Source of the DNA: DUZB01 sp964407525
GTDB lineage: Bacteria > Desulfobacterota > DSM-4660 > Desulfatiglandales > Desulfatiglandaceae
Reading direction: 5' to 3'
DNA length: 12,289 nucleotides
Assembly: GCA_964407525.1 (NCBI GenBank)
Contig: CAYOWC010000135.1
Span: 1 to 12,289, forward strand
Position numbers and translations under genes: made by a program. Positions 12,261-12,289 of this stretch are shown here, piece after piece. Every line of letters begins with the position of its first letter. The first letter of the stretch is position 1. The notes below the pieces were generated by a model. That model was not told the DNA's origin. It did not search any database and saw nothing but the letters and a program-made list of their open reading frames with translations.

Positions 12261-12289
12261 CTTTGTTTGTCAGGCATTTGCGCGTTACT

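Overview
The window looks like a chromosomal piece of an anaerobic, metabolically versatile bacterium, most likely of the Desulfobacterota (old Deltaproteobacteria). This is inferred from three things: a TRAP transporter next to acyl-CoA metabolism genes, a NodU/TobZ-type carbamoyltransferase followed by an SxtJ-like membrane protein, and intergenic spaces full of palindromic elements and 7-8 bp tandem repeats of a kind I associate with that group. No rRNA, tRNA, CRISPR array, transposase or phage gene is visible. Every gene except one glycosyltransferase is on the minus strand. Several starts were moved downstream of the longest ORF on ribosome-binding-site evidence.

Layout from left to right. 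(1) 1-2145, minus: an SxtJ-like membrane protein cut by the window edge, with a TTG start inside the end of the preceding gene, and an O-carbamoyltransferase. (2) 2146-2530: gene-free, holding a MITE-like long palindrome with matching ends and a possible 5-bp target duplication. (3) 2531-5792, minus: a hotdog thioesterase, a 3-hydroxyacyl-CoA dehydrogenase family protein and an AMP-forming acyl-CoA ligase. A small repeat element separates the ligase from the dehydrogenase. (4) 5793-6106: gene-free, holding an ACCCTGA tandem repeat and a palindrome of about 140 bp. (5) 6107-9068, minus: a complete tripartite TRAP transporter operon dctP-dctQ-dctM, with a hairpin covering the dctQ ribosome-binding site. 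(6) 9069-9407: an AT-rich divergent control region with repeated palindromes. (7) 9408-10520, plus: a family 4 glycosyltransferase. (8) 10517-11743, minus: a type II secretion GspF-like protein, convergent with the glycosyltransferase and sharing a CTAG that is the stop codon of both. (9) 11744-12289: a leader with a heptad repeat and promoter-like boxes, a strong hairpin, a 52-residue single-span membrane protein with a very good ribosome-binding site, and upstream of it a perfect operator-like inverted repeat.

How the genes may work together (inference): the TRAP transporter would import a carboxylic acid, the ligase would make its CoA thioester, the dehydrogenase would oxidise a hydroxyacyl-CoA, and the thioesterase would hydrolyse stalled or product thioesters. 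The carbamoyltransferase/SxtJ pair and the glycosyltransferase point to cell-surface glycan or secondary-metabolite modification. The gspF gene appears detached from a type II secretion operon. I see no clearly new defence or mobile system. The most interesting items are the overlooked small membrane protein with its operator, the carbamoyltransferase/SxtJ module, the orphan gspF, and the dctP-dctQ and divergent-promoter control structures.
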